Shown here: positions 58,255-64,000 of the stretch, one piece after another | Numbering within the stretch: the first letter of the stretch is position 1 | How the letters are laid out: each line of letters starts with the position of its first letter | Source: Vandiemenella viatica | Taxonomy: Eukaryota; Arthropoda; Insecta; Orthoptera; Morabidae | Length of the DNA stretch: 64,000 bases | Reading direction: 5' to 3' | NCBI GenBank assembly: GCA_031002005.1 | Contig: CM061921.1 | Coordinates: 173,298,935-173,362,934 of the forward strand | Made by a program: the position numbers and the translations under genes | Notes under the pieces: generated by a model | Seen by the model: the letters and a program-made list of their open reading frames with translations, nothing else | Database searches by the model: none | What the model was told of the DNA's origin: nothing

Positions 58255-59249
58255 TAATTAAATTTTAATTTAAAATGCGATGGAGCATACACGAATTTGT
58301 GGCAGTCCTATACCCCCACTTTTCCCTGTCATGGGTATTGAACACTCACCTATTTATGCCAATTACGAAATACACTTTTAAAATCATTCAGTATTTTTGG
58401 TATGCCGTTCATCATTCCCCTTGATAATTTATTGCAATCCCTAACTATCTCACTTAGCAAAAAAAAAAAAAAAAATAAAAATAAAAATATTCTGGTCATG
58501 GACATCTCTTCCATACCACGTGCGACTCCTAATCCTTCTACTAATATCCATTGAAGCATCACCACTGTTATAAACCTATTCTCTTCATTCACCTTCTGTC
58601 TTCTAATGACTCCCAAACCAGCTCTTTTATCATGCCAGCTACAGATTGAATTCTGCGATAATTTCCACGTACCAATCCAGCTGCTTTCATTAGAACCCAC
58701 TCCAACTCCTGAATTTAATACCGAAAACGTGGGTCACAAAACACTCCACTAAATTCAAGCAGCTGACAGAATAAGGATTTGTAAGCCAATCCACGCATTT
58801 CCGTAGTATATCCTCTCATCACCGTTTGCAGTAAATCAAGGAATTAGCAACCTCTTCTCACCGCCTATCCAGCTGAGTTTATTATGAATCTTATTCCAAG
58901 ATTTTTACAGTTAACGTATCTAAAGATAATTTCTTCCCTGCCCTATAATCACAGGAAAGTTTAATTTTTATCTTTGTGTCTAATAAGCTGACGCTTCTTG
59001 GTATTTGTTTTCATTCCATGTTTAACTAAAAGCTAAATATCCAGCTAAATTCCTCTCCAGTTTAAATTCTATTATGTCATCTGCAAACAATCTAACATCA
59101 GACTTCAACCCATCAACACAATCAGTAGTTAGAACAATGAACAGCAATGGTCCCAATACTCTACCCCGTGGCACAGCCATATTTATATATACATTTTTTG
59201 ACACTGCATTTTACACTCTAGCTCTTTATTTTGTACCTTTCATTAATTC
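58255..59249 (-). mobile_element. LINE 3' half, minus strand, split by a hAT element
   Basis: The 3' end is at 58255 (TTAAA-type tail). From high to low coordinates the minus strand reads NVYINMAVPRGRVLGPLLFI, DCVDGLKSDVRLFADDIIEF (catalytic FADD intact) and, after decayed sequence, a 116-codon part ending EIVRDCNKLSRGMMNGIPKI. A poly(A) run (plus sense, 58459-58475) expands part of this last frame into Phe residues. RT upstream of the GVPQG-like block continues beyond the inserted hAT at 62710. Confidence 0.78.
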
Positions 59250-59413
59250 CTCCAACGTAGAGGTGGGCGCCGCGCCGGCGTGACGCCGCCGTGTCTCAGT
59301 GGCGCGCCGCCGCCGCCCTTTGCTTCGCGGCGTGTCCTTGAGCAACACTTCCTAACACGACAACGAGTTTTTTTTAAATTTTCGTTAAATTGAGTGAATA
59401 AGTAGGTGTTAAA

Positions 59414-60994
59414 ATGACCGAATTAGCTAAAACTAATGTTATAAAACTCTCTGTAACAGTGTTATATGACTGTCTAAGCCAAACTAGTTTTTGTTGGAAA
59501 CATTTCGGAAGTTTAGTGATAGAAAAAGCCAATAAGAAAATCGTGAATTCCGATCAAGGCTGTTTCTTAGCTAGCCTAAAGGCGGTAAAAACAAAGTATT
59601 TAATCCTGAGTGCTAAACGTATGGAGGAAATGAAGACTGGCGGCAAAATAGAAGGCATGATAAGAGATATAAAGAAACAGTTCAGACTAAATGAATAGAA
59701 GATTCTAGCTGTCACTGATGCTGGAGAAAACGTGCGAAGAGCAGTTTCGTTGGCTAATATGGAACATCATATGTGTCTTGGTCATGGGCTCCATAATTTT
59801 GTTACAGTGGAGGCCTAAACAGAGTTCCAGAAATTGAAAAGCTCGTAAAAAGAATGCAAGAAGATTGTCAAGAGAGAGAGCGATAACCCTTGTCAGCACA
59901 TGCCGAAAAATGGAAAAGAGTTTTTGGATTCTCTTGATAACTTCGTTCAATGATGAGACCGATCCTATTTTACGTAGAAAATGATTAGATGTAACAAGTA
60001 CACACAGAAAGATTGGATGAAGCAGTTGAAGAGAGCTCGCTATTCGTTTCAGGAAGTGTTATATACACTCTTTCTATCTAAACTGAAAGACCAACTCGTT
60101 GGCATAGATTTACAGGGATGCTGGGAAGTTTAACCCACGTGCGCAACTGTGACATAATAAATAAGATGTTTAGAAAGATAGGACAAGATGAGATAAAGCA
60201 AAGTGAGCCGAATCTTTTAGATATAAAACATCAAGTAAAATTTTCATAAGGTTTCGCTAAGCAGTGGAGGTCATGTCATCTTAAAAATATGTAATGAATG
60301 TGAATCTTCTGTTCCGTTCTGAATATAATTGATATCATGAATTCTGTCTTAGATGACGAATTATTGACTATGTTTCGGCTTAATCGCAATATGGTGGCAG
60401 AAGTTAGCAAACGATTCGCTCGTCGTAGAAGTATCACCTTTGGATTATCGTTTTATGGGTTTCAAAGAAGTAGATACATATTTGTAGTCAATACAAAAGA
60501 CCAGTACTTCCTTTACTATCTCGTATATCAAGGAAGTAATCACTGCCATTAATGTGCCAGAAACGAATGAAAGTAGGGATTCTATTGCTTCTACAAAATC
60601 CACCAATGATACATCGTTGCTGCAGAAACTATCGATGAAATATCGTGTGTATGGCGATAATGATTATCCGATCGCTCAAGAAAGTTGAAGATATTTAGCT
60701 TCATCTGATACATCAGATTCTAAAGATGGAAATCTTTTAAGATACTTGAACAGAAAAAAAAGCAGCCTTTCCTCGGTTTTCTGCCCTTACCTAGACTTTT
60801 CTTTGTGTGCCTGTACAAGCACACCGAGCGAAAGAGTATTTTCTGTGACCAGGTTAGTCATTTTTACAAAAAGGTCTTGCCTAAGCTCAGTTCGCCCAAA
60901 TAAAATTATCTTTATACATGATAACTACAAAGAGTACAAAAACCGGCAAGATTTTGAATATATAAGTGAAACGTTACTTATTTTCTGTTTTTGA
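59414..60994 (+). pseudogene. hAT transposase relic
   Basis: Start MTELAKTNVIKLSVTVLYDC at 59414. Residues 24-60 resemble a BED zinc finger (SFCWKHFGSL, then SDQGCF with the second Cys lost). After a stop at 59696 the core continues LAVTDAGENVRRAVSLANME then HHMCLGHGLHNFV (59704-59800), the hAT block with a catalytic Asp and the CxxH pair. Later segments follow in shifted frames, for example ARRRSITFGLSFYGFQRS at 60418. The C-terminal dimerisation region, TSTPSERVFSVTRLVIFTKR with NKIIFIHDNYKEY (60808-60940), is well kept. Many stops and shifts between. Confidence 0.88.
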
Positions 60995-61039
60995 GACGAA
61001 GTAATGATATGTACACCTATATGATATATATTATTTCTA

Positions 61040-62165
61040 TAAGGTATTTTTTTTTCCCAAGCCATTATCTCCCTTCATACTAAATCGGAATCAATGAATG
61101 AGGTGTCATTTTAAAGCTTATGGTCTCCACTTTGGTCACGTCACATTATAAGAAAGAAATTTTTCGGAATTCGACCCTTAAAGGGCAAAAATGTCAATAC
61201 TTCTAAAATGCTGTTTTTTGTGTTACGAGTCATTTATCTCCCTGGATACCTGTCTGAAATCGTTTAGTGAAGTATTATTTTAAAGATTAAGATCTCCGGT
61301 TTGGTGACATCACATATTAAGACTAGAATTTTTCTGAATTCGACATTTAAAGGACAAAAATATCAATATTTCTACAACGCGTTTTTGTGTCACGAGCTAT
61401 TTATCTCCCTTCAAATCTAACCGATATAGATAAATGAGGTATGATATTAAAGATTAAAATCTCCGCCGTGGTCACATTATATTTTAAGAAAGCAATTTTT
61501 CGTAATTTGATCCTTAAAGGGTCAAATTGTCAATATTTCTAAAATGCTTTTTTTGTGTCTCGAGTCATTTACCTCCCTTGATAATTAAACAAAATTGATA
61601 AACTAGGTATCATTTTAAAGGCTGAGGTCTTCGATTGGTTACACTATTTTTTAAGAAAGGAATTTTTCAACATTCGACCTTTTAAAGGACATAAGTATTA
61701 ATATTTCTACAACGCATTTTCCTGTCACGAGCCATTTATCTCCCTTGATACCTAACCGAAATCAATAAATGAGGTATCGTTTAAAATTTTAAAGTATCCG
61801 CTTTGGTCACATCATATTTTAAGAACGAACTTTCTACAAGTTGAACCCTCAAGGGGCAATAAATATCGCCATTTCTAAAACTTTTTTTTTGTCGTAACCG
61901 AAATGGAGAAATGAGGTATCATTTTAAAGACCAAGGTATCCGTTTTTTTTTCACACAATATTTTATGAAAGTAATTTTTTGGAATTCGACCCTTAAAGGA
62001 CAAAAGCATCAATATTATTTCTACAACTTTCAAAAAAAATTACGAGCAATTTATCTCCTTCGATATCTAACCGAAATCGATAAATGACATATTGTTTCAA
62101 AGATTAAGGTGTCAAATTAGGTAAAATCATAAATTAAGAAAGAATTTTTCGGAATTTGATGGTTA
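61040..62165 (+). repeat. seven-unit ~168-bp tandem array inside the hAT
   Basis: Each unit contains a near-palindromic CCCTTAAAGGG motif, then CAATATTTCTA, GTGTTACGAG, CATTTATCTCCCTT, AACCGAAAT and AAATGAGGTAT. The TTAAAG anchors fall at 61178, 61347, 61514, 61682, 61849, 61993 and 62163. Five of the six spacings are 167-170; the fifth-to-sixth is 144 because of a deletion. Units differ by substitutions. The same unit occurs four times in reverse orientation at 34259-34776. Confidence 0.93.
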
Positions 62166-62709
62166 AAGTGATCGCTCGTATGAGACAGTTCAGAGCCAAG
62201 TCCCTAGATTGCAACAGTAGATATCACAGAGATGTCAATAAACTTTTTTTATCCAGTAAAAAGCTTTCCGGATTTTTTTTTTTCTGTTACGGAAGCATTT
62301 TTATTTTGCTATACAATTACAATGTAAACATTTTATTCGCACAGCAACACATTTCATAGAGATGTTGATATGCTGTGCGCATTTTGTTCAGGTTGGTTGC
62401 ATTCTGCTAAGGTCAGTGACAGTTTGTCGTACATACAGTGTGTTTTAAATTTTCCTAACTGTTTCGTAATATGTTTCGATGCGTTCCTATTACACTAAAC
62501 AAATAAATATTTGTGCGGTTCTACTTTTCATTATACTACAAGCATTAAACCTCACTATTCATCGTATTTTACTAGCGAAATTTTCGCACGTGTTGTCTAG
62601 TATCATATATAAAATAGTCACGGCGCCGCCGTAACGCCGCCGCCGACTGAAAATGTTCGGCGCGCCGCCGCCAAGATTTTGGTAAGCGGCGCCCACCTCT
62701 ACTCCAACG

Positions 62710-63350
62710 AGCGAATCCATCTTCTATATCTTTCATATACCCTACTGAGATTCACTCGAGTGCCCTTTCCAAAGTCCATATTGCTGTTTTTCAGACCAGT
62801 TCCTTCCTCACAGACATTTCTGAAGAAGTTACGTAACTCCATCAACTTTCCAACTTCTGATATCAAACAAATAGGCAAGTAATTTTTAACGCTATTTATC
62901 TCACGTCGTTTATAAACCGATGCTAATAATACACTTTTCTAGTTTTCTGGTAAGCAGCAAGTTTCCAAATTCAATCTAAATAAAATTACAAGATAAGATA
63001 CAATTTTGTATCCAGCTACCTTTAATACAACTGTCGTCACATTTTCTACACCAGCCCCAGATTTCGTAGTTAACCAATAATATTGTCCCCCACCATCCCA
63101 GAATGATATTCTCTAATGGGGTCATGAAACCAGTTACTCAGAGTCTCTTTCTTTTTCAAATCCACATTGAATTCTTCCCTATCCTTATTCAAAAGTCTGG
63201 ATATCTTCTCCTTCCCCCAGTTTCCTAACACAGCCAATTTAGCTTTCCTCTATGCTACCGTTAATTCCTTGTTTGATGTTTCAAGATTTCCCTACTGCCT
63301 TGCTGTGCCTTAACTCTGTTGCGTTCTATTCTTACATCCTCTTTAGCCTT
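62710..63350 (-). mobile_element. LINE RT upstream half, minus strand (continues from 59249)
   Basis: The minus strand reads LENIILGW near 63110 and, in a shifted frame, ASVYKRREINSVKNYLPICL then ISEVGKLMELRNFF (62930-62830), the RT block ASVxKKxDxxxxxNYRPISL. It ends YERYRRWIRSLE at the hAT border (62710). With 58255-59249 it forms one older LINE into which the hAT jumped. Confidence 0.72.
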
Positions 63351-64000
63351 CTCACCTCCCCATTATAATAGCAGCTTTTATAATTTATTTTATATTTAAA
63401 AAATAAACATTCTTTTTTAGCCGTAGTCACAGAAGTAACAGTTCTTAATGAAGGTTCCGCTAACGGTGGATATCTTCGTCGATACATTAACAACAGTAAT
63501 GATGTAACAGAGGTTATCAATTGTGTTTAACTTTCATTTTATCGCAATTCTACACAAGCATACTTTAAGTGTAAATTGTAATCATTTAACTTGATCACAA
63601 TTGCCACTCTAACACAGTCTCAACCGTGACCTCTACGGGTCATAAGTAGAGTGAAGTTTGTGGGTGAAACAATCTAAATTATATTTTTTCATCACTCCAA
63701 TCTAATGTAAGCTAAAACTTCCTGGTGCAACAAAATAAAATGTATGCTTTGTGATTTTAGGATAAATTAAACATCTAAACTTCCATTGCCAATGCAGGAC
63801 ACACTTTTACAGAGAAATTAAAATTTTACATACATATAGTCCACTTTAAAAGTTAACATTGTTGAAGAAGAAATTGTTAAAAGAAATAATAGTCATTATT
63901 ATTATTAAATGTGTACAACAGCAATATTTTCAATTAATACGCTAAAGAATCAAAGCTTCCTTATGATCGGCAAGTAGATTCAAAAATTTAATCTTCTCAC
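63351..64000. other. no gene seen
   Basis: AT-rich sequence to the right edge; any further 5' part of the minus-strand LINE is not recognisable. Confidence 0.4.

Larger units (their letters stand above)
59258..62701 (+). mobile_element. hAT DNA transposon, 3444 bp, complete ends
   Basis: Perfect 16-base TIRs: TAGAGGTGGGCGCCGC at 59258-59273 and its reverse complement at 62686-62701. The 8-bp TSD CTCCAACG is at 59250-59257 and 62702-62709, the length typical of hAT elements. Just inside each end are GC-rich subterminal zones rich in GGCGGC and GCGCGCCGCCGCC (59265-59335 and 62620-62690), likely transposase binding sites. A decayed transposase gene fills 59414-60994 and a seven-unit tandem array 61040-62165. 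The ends look mobilisable; the gene is dead. Confidence 0.96.

Noticed and set aside
1..64000. Host protein-coding exons, rRNA, CRISPR or bacterial features
   Set aside because: None could be supported; every coding match is a transposon protein. Short host exons cannot be excluded by eye.

Overview
This is AT-rich eukaryotic DNA in which every recognisable gene is a transposable element (TE) or a TE relic. No host gene, rRNA, standalone tRNA, CRISPR array or prokaryotic signal could be supported. The mixture (mariner, Tc1, piggyBac, hAT, Helitron, RTE, Jockey-, I- and L2/CR1-like retrotransposons, several tRNA-headed SINEs) points to an arthropod, most likely an insect with a very large genome. 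An orthopteran such as a locust or grasshopper is my guess from the flavour of the families and is not demonstrated.

Layout. 0-1.8 kb: decayed L2/CR1-like reverse transcriptase (RT), plus strand. 3.15-4.47 kb: mariner with good terminal inverted repeats (TIRs), TA duplication and a broken transposase. 9.2, 11.75 and 26.6 kb: three copies of one tRNA-headed SINE, each with a target-site duplication (TSD). 10.5-11.4 kb: non-autonomous element with ~270-bp TIRs. 12.8-13.6 kb: second TIR element rich in TTCGGC motifs. 13.8-22.9 kb: a bed of minus-strand LINE relics, including a nearly complete I-like element (gag with three zinc knuckles, endonuclease, RT) that ends before any RNase H. 29.9-32.4 kb: an internally deleted piggyBac transposase joined in frame to a Helitron PIF1-type helicase relic.

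34.0-34.9 kb: fragment of a hAT element carrying ~168-bp tandem repeats. 35.9-39.2 kb: nearly full-length RTE retrotransposon whose 5' end is a perfect 63-bp palindrome copied from the flanking DNA. 39.6-41.0 kb: Tc1-like transposon with an intact 340-residue transposase and D-E spacing of 32, the only fully intact gene in the window. 42-51.6 kb: Jockey-like LINE, plus strand, interrupted twice: by a ~3.8 kb foldback structure with 1.3 kb near-identical arms, and by a 5'-truncated minus-strand LINE. 53-58 kb: SINEs, a Tc1 relic and an L2-like 3' fragment. 58.2-63.3 kb: minus-strand LINE split by a 3.44 kb hAT element (16-bp perfect TIRs, 8-bp TSD) whose 3' third is a seven-unit array of the same ~168-bp repeat seen at 34 kb.

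The elements do not form a pathway. The useful information is how they are nested: LINE beds invaded by DNA transposons and SINEs, so relative ages can be read from which element interrupts which. All clade names rest on motif recognition by eye; no database search was run.
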